A stretch of DNA of 64,000 bases from JAIBAC01 sp046331095 (GTDB taxonomy: Bacteria > Actinomycetota > Acidimicrobiia > UBA2766), in the NCBI GenBank assembly GCA_046331095.1, contig JAXLRM010000003.1:1054001-1118000 (forward strand). The letters run 5' to 3'. The stretch's first letter is position 1, and every line of letters starts with the position of its first letter. The position numbers and the translations under genes are program-made. Positions 44,481-54,113 of this stretch are shown piece after piece. Under the pieces are notes generated by a model that had not been told where the DNA came from, did not search any database, and was given only the letters and a program-made list of their open reading frames with translations.

Positions 44481-45712
44481 ACGCCGACCTGAGCGCACGG
44501 GTCCGCTCCGACTTCCCGATCCTGCAACGCCGCATCCACGACCACGAGCTGCACTACCTCGACTCGGCGGCCTCGAGCCAGCGCCCCGCCGCGGTCATCG
44601 ACGCGATGGACGACTACTACCGCCGCCACCACGCCAACATCCACCGCGGCGCCCACACCCTCGGCGACGAGGCGACCCAGATGTACGAGGACGCCCGCGC
44701 CGCTGTGGCCACGTTCGTCAACGCGCACCAACCCGCCGAGGTCGTGTTCACCAAGAACGTGACCGAGGCGCTCAACCTCGTCGCGAAGTCCTGGGGCGGC
44801 GCCAACCTCCGCCCCGGCGACCGGATCGTGTGCACGACGATGGAGCACCACGCCAACGTCGTGCCGTGGTTCCAGGTCGCCGAGCAGACCGGCGCCCGAG
44901 TCGAGTGGATCCCGCTGACCGAGGACGGCCGGCTCGACATGGCCGCCGCCGAACGCCTCATCGCAGGCGCTGCGGTGGTCGCGTGTACGGCGACGTCCAA
45001 CGTGCTCGGGACGATCACGCCGATCGCCGAGGTGTGCCGCCTCGCACGCGACGCCGGTGCGCTCTCGGTCGTCGATGCCGCCCAGCTCGTCCCCCACCTC
45101 CGGGCGGACGTTCGCGCGATCGGCTGCGACGTGCTCGGCTTCACGGGCCACAAGGTGTGCGGCCCGACGGGGATCGGCGTCCTCTGGGGCCGCCGCGACC
45201 TGCTCGACTCGATCCCGCCCTTCCTCGGCGGCGGCGAGATGATCGCCGACGTCACCCTCGACGGCTTCACACCGGCTCCGGTGCCGCTGAAGTTCGAGGC
45301 CGGCACGATGCCGATCGCCGAAGCGGTCGGACTGCACGCGGCGATCGACTACGTCGAAGGCATCGGCTTCGACGCGATCCGGGCGCACGAGGTGGATCTC
45401 CTCGGTTACGCGTTCGATCGCCTCGACTCCAGCTTCGGGGACAAGATCACGATCTTCGGCCCCCGCGACCTCGACGTGCGCAGCGGGATCGTGAGCTTCA
45501 CCCTCGGCGACGTCCATCCCCACGACATCGCCACGATCCTCGACCAGCACGGCGTCGCCATCCGCGCCGGCCACCACTGCGCGAAACCGCTCATGCGGCA
45601 CCTCGGCGTCGTTGCCACCGCGCGCGCGTCCCTGTACCTCTACACCACCCGAGCCGACGTCGACGCCCTCGTCGAGGGTCTCGAGCACGCCCTTTCCCTC
45701 TTCGAGCTCTGA
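44477..45712 (+). CDS. sufS: SufS cysteine desulfurase
   Basis: A 411-residue class V aminotransferase-fold enzyme releasing sulfur from cysteine for Fe-S clusters. The PLP lysine is in GFTGHKVCGP and the persulfide cysteine in RAGHHCAKPLM (Cys368), the group II (SufS) form with the short loop. GTG start overlapping the sufC stop. The expected partner SufU is encoded about 8 kb away at 54114. It converges on the hybrid kinase gene with 11 bp between stops. Confidence 0.95.
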
Positions 45713-45723
45713 TCTGAGGCCTG

Positions 45724-47763
45724 TCAGCTGGCCGTGGCCGACGGGCGCAGGCGCCAGCGCGCCAGGATCTCGGCGAGTTGCTGTTGGCTGTAGGGCTTGA
45801 CGAGGTGGTCGTCCATGCCGGCGTCTAGACAGGCACGGCGGTCGTCGGCGGACCCGTTGGCCGTCAGGGCGACGACGACGTTGCGCTGCCCGCCCGAACC
45901 TGCCTCGCGGCGCCGGAGCTCACGCGTGGCCCCGTAGCCGTCGAGGACCGGCATCTGGCAATCCATCAGGACGGCGTCGAAGTGGCCGGCGTCGAGGGCG
46001 GCGAGCGCCTGCACACCGTCCTCGGCGGTCACGCTCTCCACCCCGAGGCGCTCCAGATAGCGGCAGGCGAGACGGCGGTTCACGGGGTTGTCCTCGACGA
46101 CGAGCACGCGCATACCCGCGACATTGGTTTGCACATCGGTATCGGGCGGGCCGGTCTCGGCGACGTCGGGCAGCGGCGCTGCAAGCGCGGCAGCGACAGC
46201 GCGTTCGAGAGCCCGACGCCTGATCGGTTGCACGACGGTCGTCGTCGGGTCGGAGACGTCGGTGCCGTGGGGACCCGGCCTCACCACTCGCACCGCCGCC
46301 ACCCCGCATGGCGGCTCGGAGTCGGTCACGATCAGGTCCGCGTCGCCCCCGGCCACGAGCGACATGCCCCAGGCTTGCAGCTGAGCGGAGACGGCCGCTG
46401 CGGTTGCGGGGTCACCGAAGCCCACACGTGCGGACCGACCCGCGAACTCGGGCGCCGGACGGTCGACACCACCTGCGGTCACGACCGCGAGCGTGAACGA
46501 GAAGCGCGACCCTTCGCCCTCGACGCTGTCGACGGTCAGTTCGCCGCCCATGAGCTCGACGAGCTGATGGGAGATGGCGAGCCCGAGCCCGGTACCGCCG
46601 AAGCGGCGCGTGGTGGAGCCGTCGGCCTGCTCGAAAGGGGCGAAGAGGCGGTCGACGTGTGCCGCGTCGATGCCGATACCGGTGTCGGCGACGCTGAACT
46701 CGAGACGTGCGCCGCCCACGGGGCGCACCCCGAGGACGACACGTCCCGCGGGGGTGAACTTGAGTGCGTTGCCGACGAGGTTGGCGAGCACCTGGCTCAG
46801 CCGGGTCGGATCGCCGACCGCGGGGCCGGCGATCGTCGGGTCGACGTCGACGACGAGCTCGAGCAGTGCAGCACCTGCCTTGTGCACGAACAGCGCCGCG
46901 ACGTCCTCGACCGCCTCGACGATGTCGAAGGGAACGGCCTCGACGTGGAGCTTGCCTGCCTCGAGCTTGGAAACGTCGAGCACGTCGTCGAGGATCGTTA
47001 GCAGCGTGCGCCCCGACGACTGGATCGTACGTGCGTACTCCTTCTGCTCCGGCTCGAGGCCCGAGTCCAACAGGAGCTCGGCCATCCCCAGGACGCCGTT
47101 CATCGGGGTACGGATCTCGTGGCTCATGTTGGCGAGGAACATCGACTTGGCCTCGTTGGCGCGCTCGAGCTGGCTCGCCTGCGCCTCGATGACCGCCTTC
47201 TGGTCCTCGATCTCCTTGATGCGCCGGTCGGCGAGGGAGCGGGCGACGGCGCCGAGGCCGAAGATCCCCCACAGGAACACGATGCGGCGCAATCCCGTGA
47301 TGATCGTCTCGGTGGTGCCCCAAGGTGCTGCCGCGCCGATGTCGCCGGCGAAGACCGCGGCGACGAGGACCGATCCGACCGCTGTCCACCCGAGCGCAGC
47401 CCGCCACCCGAGGATGTGGGAGGCAGCCAGGATCGCGAGCGCCATGAAGAACGGGATCGTGCGCACCGCGGGGTCCTCGAAGTAGGTCAGGGCACCCATC
47501 GTGACGATCGCGGCACCTATCGCGACGTGTCCTACGACGCGCAGACCGCGGTCGCGGACACGCCACGAGATCGGCGCCAGCACGATCAGGAGCGCGGTGA
47601 GCACGAACCCGCCGATGGCCGAACGCAGCTCGGCGTTGAGGTTGAGCACGCTCACACCGAACGCGACCGGCGTCGCGACCAGCAGCAGCCCGTTGATGCG
47701 CCTCTGGAGGACACGGCTGTCCGCGTCGCGGCCGCGTGTGCCTCGGTCCAGGAGTCTCGCCAA
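45724..47763 (-). CDS. Hybrid sensor histidine kinase
   Basis: About 679 residues. An N-terminal membrane block of roughly six helices is followed by a coiled segment (IKEIEDQKAVIEAQASQ), the DHp phosphoacceptor (FLANMSHEIRTPMNGVLG) and a complete HATPase (N box NLVGNALKFT, DTGIGI, GGTGLGLAIS). A degenerate receiver without the acceptor aspartate is followed by a complete C-terminal receiver (VVEDNPVN, VLMDCQMPVLDG, VKPYS). No HPt or partner regulator is nearby. The start is uncertain: TTG 47763 or a CTG overlapping the dipeptidase stop; no ATG/GTG lies before the first helices. The signal sensed is unknown. Confidence 0.88.
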   Translation of the reverse strand: MARLLDRGTRGRDADSRVLQRRINGLLLVATPVAFGVSVLNLNAELRSAIGGFVLTALLIVLAPISWRVRDRGLRVVGHVAIGAAIVTMGALTYFEDPAVRTIPFFMALAILAASHILGWRAALGWTAVGSVLVAAVFAGDIGAAAPWGTTETIITGLRRIVFLWGIFGLGAVARSLADRRIKEIEDQKAVIEAQASQLERANEAKSMFLANMSHEIRTPMNGVLGMAELLLDSGLEPEQKEYARTIQSSGRTLLTILDDVLDVSKLEAGKLHVEAVPFDIVEAVEDVAALFVHKAGAALLELVVDVDPTIAGPAVGDPTRLSQVLANLVGNALKFTPAGRVVLGVRPVGGARLEFSVADTGIGIDAAHVDRLFAPFEQADGSTTRRFGGTGLGLAISHQLVELMGGELTVDSVEGEGSRFSFTLAVVTAGGVDRPAPEFAGRSARVGFGDPATAAAVSAQLQAWGMSLVAGGDADLIVTDSEPPCGVAAVRVVRPGPHGTDVSDPTTTVVQPIRRRALERAVAAALAAPLPDVAETGPPDTDVQTNVAGMRVLVVEDNPVNRRLACRYLERLGVESVTAEDGVQALAALDAGHFDAVLMDCQMPVLDGYGATRELRRREAGSGGQRNVVVALTANGSADDRRACLDAGMDDHLVKPYSQQQLAEILARWRLRPSATAS

Positions 47764-47768
47764 GAGCT

Positions 47769-48857
47769 TCAGGGTCTGATCGCCTCCATCATGCGGAGGG
47801 CATTGCCGCCCAGGACCTTGCCGATGCGCTCGTGGGTCCAGTGCGCGTCGAGCATCTGCTGGACCAGGCGTGGCAGCTCGAGGCATGTCTTCATGTCGCG
47901 TGGAGTTGTGATCGCCCCGTCCCAGTCGCTGCCGAGGCTGGCGTGGTCCTCACCCGCGACGTCGACGACGTGGGCGATGTGGGCGAAGAGCTGGTCGACG
48001 CAGTCGTCGCCGAGGAACCCGCGCCGGCCCAGGAAGCTGCACTGGTAGATGATCCCGACGGTCCCGCCCGTCTGCGCGACGGCGCGGATCTGGTCGTCGT
48101 CGATGTTGCGCCAGTGCAGCGTCACGGCATCGACGCCCGTGTGGGTGACCACGAGCGGCAGCGACGCGTCGTGCACCGCCACGGCATCCCAGAACCCGTC
48201 GGGGTGGATGTGGGCGAGGTCGACGAGGATGCGGCGCTCGTCGCAGGCGGCGACGAAGTCCTTGCCGGCGGCGCTGAGGCCGGTCTCGGAGCCGCGCCCG
48301 AACGGATCCGGGGCAGACGTCTTGCCGAGCGACGAAGTCGAGAGGTGCACCAGAGTTATCTGGACGACGGCGTCGTCGGGGATGCGCTTCACGAGGCCGG
48401 GCTCGGCGTCGAGGGCGTTTCCGCCCTGGATCACGATCCAGGCGGCGTGCTCGCCGGCGGCCCGCGCCTCGCGGTACTCGCTCATGTTGCGCACCGCCCT
48501 GATCCCCGGGGTGCGCTCGCAGAAGCCGCGGAGCCGGGCGAGGTTGCCGAAGAGGGTGTCGCGGCGACCGCGTGCGGACCTGAACGGATTCGTGGTGATC
48601 GACCAGAAGGCCGAGTCGACGCCGCCGCGGCGCAGGCGCGGCAGGTCGGTGTGGCCGTAGACACGGGCGTCGAAGAGCCCGGTGCCGTGCTCGGCGGCCA
48701 TGTCGTAGCCGAACACCCGGTTCCAGATGAACAGGTCGAGGTGCAGGTCGACGACCTCGGAGCGGGCCACGAGCTCGCACGCCTCGGTCGACACACCGAG
48801 GGCGCGAGCCCAACTCGGGCAGTCCTCGATCCCCGCGTACTCACTCCGGCCCGGCAT
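47769..48857 (-). CDS. Membrane dipeptidase (M19 family)
   Basis: A 362-residue renal-dipeptidase-like zinc hydrolase. The binuclear metal site residues are visible: VDLHLDLFIW (His-x-Asp), a glutamate-region equivalent (VIQGGNAL, where the usual Glu is replaced by Gln), ILVDLAHI (His), VTHTGVD (His) and GSDWDG (Asp). No signal peptide, so probably cytoplasmic. TAGCCT ends 6 nt before ATG 48857, giving a leaderless start. The hybrid kinase gene follows at once. Confidence 0.85.
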   Translation of the reverse strand: MPGRSEYAGIEDCPSWARALGVSTEACELVARSEVVDLHLDLFIWNRVFGYDMAAEHGTGLFDARVYGHTDLPRLRRGGVDSAFWSITTNPFRSARGRRDTLFGNLARLRGFCERTPGIRAVRNMSEYREARAAGEHAAWIVIQGGNALDAEPGLVKRIPDDAVVQITLVHLSTSSLGKTSAPDPFGRGSETGLSAAGKDFVAACDERRILVDLAHIHPDGFWDAVAVHDASLPLVVTHTGVDAVTLHWRNIDDDQIRAVAQTGGTVGIIYQCSFLGRRGFLGDDCVDQLFAHIAHVVDVAGEDHASLGSDWDGAITTPRDMKTCLELPRLVQQMLDAHWTHERIGKVLGGNALRMMEAIRP

Positions 48858-48872
48858 CAGGCCAGGCTACCG

Positions 48873-48890
48873 CGGGTCCCGGAGGACCCG
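48873..48890. terminator. GC hairpin after alpha/beta hydrolase gene
   Basis: CGGGTCC-CGGA-GGACCCG, a 7-bp stem with a tetraloop starting 1 nt after the hydrolase stop. There is no T-run. It would end the flavin reductase-hydrolase transcript before the dipeptidase promoter. Confidence 0.6.
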
Positions 48891-48891
48891 G

Positions 48892-49743
48892 TCAGGTGAG
48901 TTCGTCGAGGAACGCACCCATGGTTGCCCGCCATTGCTCGGGGGCCTCGAACTGGGGCGAATGGCCCGCGCCCGGAATCTCCTCGAGACGCGCGCCGGGG
49001 ATGGCAGCGGCCATCCGCTGCGACGCCTTGCGGAACGCCGAATCCTGCTCGCCCACGATCACGAGCGTGGCGACGTCGAGGCCGCACAGCGACTCGGTGC
49101 GGTCCTCCTGGGTGAGGATGTCGCCGAGGAGCTCGTCGTAGGCGACGGGGTCGGTGGCGAGGAACTTGGCGTCGCAGAACTCGGCAAAGCCGGGCCGGTC
49201 GCGGCGCAGGGCCTCCCCGGCCTCGGACGCGAGCGCTGTGGCAGCGGTGTCGTCCTCCGCGAGGCTTTGTTGCGCTTGCAACAGCACGTCCATGCCTGCT
49301 TGGACCGCGAGCCGGCGCGCGAGGTCGGCCATCTGCCTGGTGTCCTCGTCGAGGTGGGGAGAGCGCGGACCGGTGCCCATGAGCACCAGGCCCACCAGAC
49401 GCTCCGGCGCCGCCAGCGCGAAGAGTTGGGCCACGAAGCCGCCCATCGAATGGCCGACGAGGACGAAGCGGTCGAGGCCGAGGGCGTCGACGAAGGCCCC
49501 GAGGTCACGGCGCACGAGGTCGAGCGAGTACGTGTCCGTCCTGTCGGACTCGCCGTGGCCGCGGTTGTCGAATGCCACGGTGCGGCGCCGTTCGCCGAGC
49601 CACGCTATGTGGTCGCCGAAGTCCTCCTTGGCTCCCGTGAAGCCGTGCACGAGCACGACGGGCGGGCCCGTGGCACCGGCTTCGACGTAGGCGAGTCCGA
49701 CTCCCCCGGCGTCGACGCGCCCGTTGCGCGCGGCGGAGGTCAC
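48892..49743 (-). CDS. Alpha/beta hydrolase
   Basis: A 283-residue serine hydrolase: oxyanion motif VHGFTG, DNRGHGESD, nucleophile elbow GHSMGG, acid in GEQDSAF and the catalytic histidine in GAGHSPQFE. GTG start overlapping the flavin reductase stop (GTGA), so it is the second gene of a two-gene operon. Coupling with a flavin reductase suggests catabolism of a ring or ester compound, but the substrate is not shown. Confidence 0.9.
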   Translation of the reverse strand: MTSAARNGRVDAGGVGLAYVEAGATGPPVVLVHGFTGAKEDFGDHIAWLGERRRTVAFDNRGHGESDRTDTYSLDLVRRDLGAFVDALGLDRFVLVGHSMGGFVAQLFALAAPERLVGLVLMGTGPRSPHLDEDTRQMADLARRLAVQAGMDVLLQAQQSLAEDDTAATALASEAGEALRRDRPGFAEFCDAKFLATDPVAYDELLGDILTQEDRTESLCGLDVATLVIVGEQDSAFRKASQRMAAAIPGARLEEIPGAGHSPQFEAPEQWRATMGAFLDELT

Positions 49744-50228
49744 CGCTCGCCGATCCTACGGTACTCACCGCGGTAGAACAGCAGCGGCGAGTCGTCCGAA
49801 TCGGCCCGCGCCGAGGGTGACTCGTCGACCACCTCCCCGACGACGATCTCGTGGTCGCCGCCGGCGGAGACCGAATCGAGCCTGCATACGAAGTTGCCCA
49901 GGGTGCCCTCGAGCAGCGGGACGCCGTGCCCGTCGACGGTGTGGGCGACGTTCTCGAAGGTGCCCGTCGTCCGCGCGAAGGTGTCGGACAGGTCCTCCTG
50001 GTCGGAGTGGAGGATGTTCACGCCGAACCAGCCCGCCTCCTTGACGGCGATCAGCGTCTTGCTCCCGCGGATGAAGCAGATCAGCAGCAGGCAGGGCTCG
50101 AGCGAGAGCGAGGTCACCGAGTTCGCCGTCATGGCGAACTTCTCGTCGCCGTGGGACGCGGTCACGACGGTCACACCGGTGGCGAAGCCTCCGATGATCT
50201 GGCGGTACTCCAGGGGATCGACTGCCAT
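49740..50228 (-). CDS. Flavin reductase family protein
   Basis: A 162-residue FMN-binding split-barrel protein of the two-component monooxygenase reductase type: GGFATGVTVVTA, MTANSVTSLSLEPCLLL, GVNILHSDQ and the C-terminal LLFYRGEYRRI. It would supply reduced flavin to an oxygenase; none is adjacent, the next gene being the alpha/beta hydrolase with a 4-base overlap. ATG 50228 follows GGGAG. Confidence 0.88.
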   Translation of the reverse strand: MAVDPLEYRQIIGGFATGVTVVTASHGDEKFAMTANSVTSLSLEPCLLLICFIRGSKTLIAVKEAGWFGVNILHSDQEDLSDTFARTTGTFENVAHTVDGHGVPLLEGTLGNFVCRLDSVSAGGDHEIVVGEVVDESPSARADSDDSPLLFYRGEYRRIGER

Positions 50229-50418
50229 GCGCGCTCCCGAATCGGTGACGGTGGCGGATCGGCCCAACCGTGCCAGTGGCGAAGGTAGGAGAACCGACGC
50301 GCCCACTCGAAAAACCACAACGTGTGCCGTATCCACGGTACATCCCGCTGCGACAGAGGCTCCCCAAGTGCCGCGACCTGCGCCTCCTCCCGGCTCCGCG
50401 ACCGTCGACCCCCATCGC

Positions 50419-51705
50419 ATGACCGTGATGGACGTCCCCTTCTGGGATTACGGCCAGGGCAAGCTACGCCAGACCGCCGGGACGGTGGTCCGCTTCGCGA
50501 CCGACCCCGGCATCGACGTGGTCAGGGAGCGCTTCGCCCGCGCTGTCGAGTGGTGCCCGACCTTGCGCCAGCGGGTGGCCCCGTCGCCCGGCGGGCTGTT
50601 GCGGCCCCGCTTCGTCGCCGACGCCGACTTCGACCTCGAATGGCACGTCCGCGAGACACCCGTCGCCGAGCCACGTGACGAGGCCGCGCTGTGGCGCACG
50701 GTCACCGACCTGTACCGGATGCCGTTCGACCTGTCCCACTCGGCGTGGGAAGCGCACCACCTCGTCCTCGCCGACGGGTCGGCCGCGGTGTGGTACCGGT
50801 CGATGCACTTCCAGATCGACGGGATCAGCTGCACCAACATGCTGCGGGTGCTCTCCGACGAGTGCGAAGAGCTCGAGGCGGTGCGCGAGCGCATGGCACG
50901 CCACGCCCACCACGCCGAACGACATGCGGGAGAAGCCCCCACCGGCGACGACGGCCTGGCCCGGCGCCTCGTCGCCCCGGTGCGCAAGGTCGTGGAGTCC
51001 GTCGGCCACGCGACGCCGTCGATCTGGCCGACCAGGGACATCTCCTGGAGGCGCACGATCGTCGGCGCGTCCCTCGACATGGCGACGGTCAAGGACGTTC
51101 GCCGGCGGGCGGGAACGACGGTGACCGCTGTGTTCCAGGCGGTGGTGTCCAGTGCGGTGGAGTCGGTCCTCGACCGATCGGATCTGGCTGGGGACCTCCC
51201 CGACGAGCTCACGGTGTCGCTGCCGATGAGCACCCGGCACCTCTTCCCGGAGCGCTACCCCCTGGAGATGAGCAGCCGGCAGGTGTCGTCGCCGTTCGTG
51301 TGGCCGCTGCGAGAGAAGGACCCGGCGCGCCGGTTGGCGCTGCTCGGCGAGCAGATCGGCGACCTCAAGGTCGAGCGCGACTCGTTCGTGCGCACCGTCG
51401 AGCTCGCCCGGTACGCGCCGCACAAGCTGATCTACCTGGCGACGCGGCGCAAGATCCTCGCGTCGAACCTGATCGCGTCGGCGGCGCCGGGGCCCAGGCG
51501 GCTACGCCACGTCGACGGCCACCGCGTCACCGGCCAGTACCTCGTCACCGCGATCGTGCCGAACAACCCGCTCGCGTTGGTGGGCTGCGGCTACGTGGAC
51601 CGCTTCGACATCGGTATCACGGCCGACCCGACCCTGGTGCCCCGGGCGCTGGACCTGCCCAAGGCACTCGAGGCCGCCCTGGTCGAGCTCGACCAATCCG
51701 TCTGA
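50419..51705 (+). CDS. WS/DGAT-like acyltransferase
   Basis: A 428-residue protein of the wax ester synthase/diacylglycerol acyltransferase superfamily. The active site reads MHFQIDG, so the canonical HHxxxDG has lost its first His but keeps the catalytic second His and DG. Further motifs: a PMSTRH segment (usually PVSLR) and VPNNPLALVGCGYVD near the end, where PLN motifs usually lie. ATG 50419 is chosen because the family N-terminal motif begins at once. It may make storage lipid or another ester. It converges on the RDD gene. Confidence 0.75.
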   Translation: MTVMDVPFWDYGQGKLRQTAGTVVRFATDPGIDVVRERFARAVEWCPTLRQRVAPSPGGLLRPRFVADADFDLEWHVRETPVAEPRDEAALWRTVTDLYRMPFDLSHSAWEAHHLVLADGSAAVWYRSMHFQIDGISCTNMLRVLSDECEELEAVRERMARHAHHAERHAGEAPTGDDGLARRLVAPVRKVVESVGHATPSIWPTRDISWRRTIVGASLDMATVKDVRRRAGTTVTAVFQAVVSSAVESVLDRSDLAGDLPDELTVSLPMSTRHLFPERYPLEMSSRQVSSPFVWPLREKDPARRLALLGEQIGDLKVERDSFVRTVELARYAPHKLIYLATRRKILASNLIASAAPGPRRLRHVDGHRVTGQYLVTAIVPNNPLALVGCGYVDRFDIGITADPTLVPRALDLPKALEAALVELDQSV

Positions 51706-51710
51706 GTCCC

Positions 51711-51785
51711 CGAACGCGGGCAATCCGTACCGCTGGCGCGCCATCCCGCCCGCGTTTGGGAGGGGCCGACCCCCGAACGCGGGCA
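51711..51785. repeat. Inverted repeat, AAACGCGGG stem family (1.5 copies)
   Basis: CGAACGCGGGC (51711-51721) pairs with GCCCGCGTTTG (51748-51758), one G-T wobble, 26-nt loop; a second left arm at 51775-51785 has no right partner. The loop shares ATCCGTA-CGCTGGCG with the array at 4277. Lies between convergent genes. Confidence 0.8.
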
Positions 51786-51796
51786 ATGTCGGGGTT

Positions 51797-52630
51797 CTAC
51801 TGGGGCGGAGGCGGGTAGCCCGGCTGCTGGGGAGGCGGAGCCTGGGGCTGTTGGGGCTGGGGCGGGTAGCCGGGCTGGGGCTGGGGCGGCTGCTGGTACG
51901 GCTGCGGCTGAGGAGGCTGCTGGTAAGGCTGGGGCTGCTGGGGATACCCGGGTTGGGGCTGGGGTTGGGGCTGGGGATACCCGGGCTGGGGCTGCTGGTA
52001 AGGCTGGGGCTGCTGGGGGTATCCGGGCTGGGGCTGCTGGTAGGCCTGTTGGGCGGCACCGGTGGCCTGGTTGAACGACGACTGGAACGAGTCGCCGAAG
52101 CCGACGGCCCCGGTCGTGGGCGGCACGAAGCCGACGGTGTCCTTGTCGATCACCCAGGTGTCGGTCCACTGGTCGCCGAGGCGGCGGTGCTGTTCGTTGG
52201 TGAGAATGATGACGAGCTCGACGAGGAGGAAGAGGCTGCCGAGGCTCCCGAGGAAGAAGAACCACCCCAGCCCTATGAGCAGATACGGGATGTTCCGGAG
52301 AAAGGCCTGGTTCATCGTCGGTGGGCTCTGGCCGTCGGGGCCGACGACCTTGAGGCCCAGGATCATCATTCCGAGTGACTGTCCCCTGCTCGACTGAAGG
52401 AACACCGAGTTCACGAACGCCACGGCCACGCCGATCAGCGCCGAGATGAGGTACCACAGGAAGTAGCCGGACCCGACCGACCAGAGAATGCCGACGAGGA
52501 TAAACTCGACGATCCACCAGACCACCCAGATGATGACCGCGTCGATGACGCCCTGGCCGATCCGCTTAGGGGCATTGTCGGTCGGGTCACCCTGAGGCGC
52601 CCCGTAGGGCTGTTGATAGCCGGGTTGCAT
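51797..52630 (-). CDS. RDD family membrane protein with Pro/Gln-rich tail
   Basis: A 277-residue protein. An N-terminal RDD domain has four TM segments; the family residues appear as PKRIGQGVIDAVII (Arg/Asp) and QSLGMMILGLKVVG. From about residue 185 the tail is built of QPQPGYPQQPQPYQQ-like repeats, low-complexity and probably extended in the cytoplasm. Such tails vary in length by slippage. AGAGG precedes ATG 52630. Function of RDD proteins is not settled. Confidence 0.82.
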   Translation of the reverse strand: MQPGYQQPYGAPQGDPTDNAPKRIGQGVIDAVIIWVVWWIVEFILVGILWSVGSGYFLWYLISALIGVAVAFVNSVFLQSSRGQSLGMMILGLKVVGPDGQSPPTMNQAFLRNIPYLLIGLGWFFFLGSLGSLFLLVELVIILTNEQHRRLGDQWTDTWVIDKDTVGFVPPTTGAVGFGDSFQSSFNQATGAAQQAYQQPQPGYPQQPQPYQQPQPGYPQPQPQPQPGYPQQPQPYQQPPQPQPYQQPPQPQPGYPPQPQQPQAPPPQQPGYPPPPQ

Positions 52631-52731
52631 CTGGTGCCTCTTCCCTCGCTGCGACGACGGTGCGGGATGGTGTGTACCCGCGAACACTAGCGCAGGTCAC
52701 GCCCCGTCAGGTCCGCCGCAGCGAGGCGCGT

Positions 52732-53835
52732 TCAGCCGTTGACGAGGGACTCGGGGTCGATGCTCAGACTCGGGTGGCGCAGCTTGGAGAGCGCCCGCGT
52801 CTCGATCTGGCGGATGCGCTCGCGGGTGAGGTTGAAGTCGGCGCCGACCTCCTCGAGGGTGCGCGGGATGCCGTCGCCCTCGAGGCCGTAGCGCAGCGAC
52901 AGGATCTTGGACTCACGGTCGGTGAGGCGGCCCAGGAGTCGTTCGCGCACGTCGTTGCGCACCATCGCGCGGGCGGCCGCGTCGAAGGGGGTCTCGGTGG
53001 ACTCGTCCTCGATGAAGTCGCCGAGCTCGGCGTCGCCGTCCTCGCCGGTCGACTGGTTCAGCGACGTGAGGCTCGTCGGCAGCGACATCACGTCCATGAC
53101 CTGGTCGATGGACAGTCCGGTCGCCTCGGCGACCTCGTCGGGTGTCGCCTTGCGGGCGGTGCGGCCCTCGATCTCCGAGCGCGCCTTGGCGACGCGGTAC
53201 ACGAGGTCGCCGACGTGGACGGGCAGGCGGATCGTGCGGCTGTTGTTGGCCATGCCGCGGGTGACCGCCTGGCGGATCCACCAGGTGGCGTAGGTCGAGA
53301 ACTTGAAGCCGCGGCGCCAGTCGAACTTCTCGAGCGCGTGCATCAGCCCGAAGTTGCCCTCCTGGATCAGGTCGAGCAGCTCCATCCCGCTGGCGGCGCC
53401 GTACTTCTTGGCGACGGACACGACGAGGCGCAGGTTGGCGTTGATGAAGCGCTCCTGCGCCTTCTCGCCGGCGTGGATCTGGCCGCGCAACTCGGCGCGG
53501 CGACGAGGGGTGAACTTGACACCCGACTCGAGCTCCTCGCGGGCCTCACGGCCCTCCTCGATGAGTTGCGCGAGCTCGATCTCGTCGTCCTTGGTCAACA
53601 GGTCGTGCTTGGAGATGTCCGCGAGGTAGCTGGCTACGAGGTCCTCGACGTCGGCGCCGCGCTCGCGCTCGACGTTCTCGCGCTCGGGCGGCTTGACGAC
53701 CCGGATCTCGCCGGTGGAGGCAGCCACGTCGCTGCCCTCGATGTCGTCACCGTCGACGGCGACGGTCTCTTCGTCCTCAACTACCTCTACGAGTGCGATC
53801 TCGGACTCCTCGAGTGTCTTCTGCTTCTTAGCCAT
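52732..53835 (-). CDS. RNA polymerase sigma factor (sigma-70 group 1/2)
   Basis: A 367-residue sigma factor with region 1.2 (DLVASYLADISKHDLLT), complete regions 2.1-2.4 (FINANLRLVVSVAKKYG to WWIRQAVTRGMANNSRTIRLP, split here), region 3 and region 4 (GLEGDGIPRTLEEVG, LTRERIRQIE). The acidic N-terminus is short, as in actinobacterial HrdB/SigB-like proteins. It could be the primary sigma or a close paralogue. A minus-strand TACAAT at 53983-53988 implies an approximately 140-nt leader. Confidence 0.92.
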   Translation of the reverse strand: MAKKQKTLEESEIALVEVVEDEETVAVDGDDIEGSDVAASTGEIRVVKPPERENVERERGADVEDLVASYLADISKHDLLTKDDEIELAQLIEEGREAREELESGVKFTPRRRAELRGQIHAGEKAQERFINANLRLVVSVAKKYGAASGMELLDLIQEGNFGLMHALEKFDWRRGFKFSTYATWWIRQAVTRGMANNSRTIRLPVHVGDLVYRVAKARSEIEGRTARKATPDEVAEATGLSIDQVMDVMSLPTSLTSLNQSTGEDGDAELGDFIEDESTETPFDAAARAMVRNDVRERLLGRLTDRESKILSLRYGLEGDGIPRTLEEVGADFNLTRERIRQIETRALSKLRHPSLSIDPESLVNG

Positions 53836-53982
53836 CAGTCGGAACTACCCCACGGGTTGGGTGGAGGGGACTGGGATACCGTGCCGGCCGGTTGCGCCCA
53901 GGGCTGCGGTGTGGCCGTCTCACCTGCTCTTTCGGGGCCAACGAACTCCCGGGGAGACCTGGGTCGACCGGCGCGACTGGCG

Positions 53983-53988
53983 ATTGTA
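53983..53988 (-). promoter_or_regulatory. Candidate -10 for sigma factor gene
   Basis: TACAAT on the minus strand, the best -10 match in the 278-bp divergent gap between the sigma gene and sufU. No clear -35. The rest of the gap holds no gene I can support. Confidence 0.4.
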
Positions 53989-54071
53989 CTCTGAATACAC
54001 CCTGTGGTGGACACGAAGTTCACCTTCGGGGGACTTGTTCTCGGCAACGGTCCAGTTTACCTGCCTCGTGC

Positions 54072-54104
54072 TGCAAATCTTTGCAAGCACGTGCTTCCTA
54101 TACT
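54072..54104 (+). promoter_or_regulatory. sufU promoter with two adjacent palindromes
   Basis: TGCAAA-TC-TTTGCA (54072-54085) and AGCACGTGCT (54086-54095) abut each other and lie just upstream of TATACT (54099-54104), which ends 9 nt before the sufU ATG. Their placement over the -35/spacer suits a repressor operator, perhaps an Fe-S-responsive one. Confidence 0.5.
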
Positions 54105-54113
54105 TAACGCACG

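Noticed and set aside
53892..54107. 71-codon ORF in the sigma/sufU gap
   Set aside because: No ribosome site, no domain and it covers the best promoter elements of both divergent genes.
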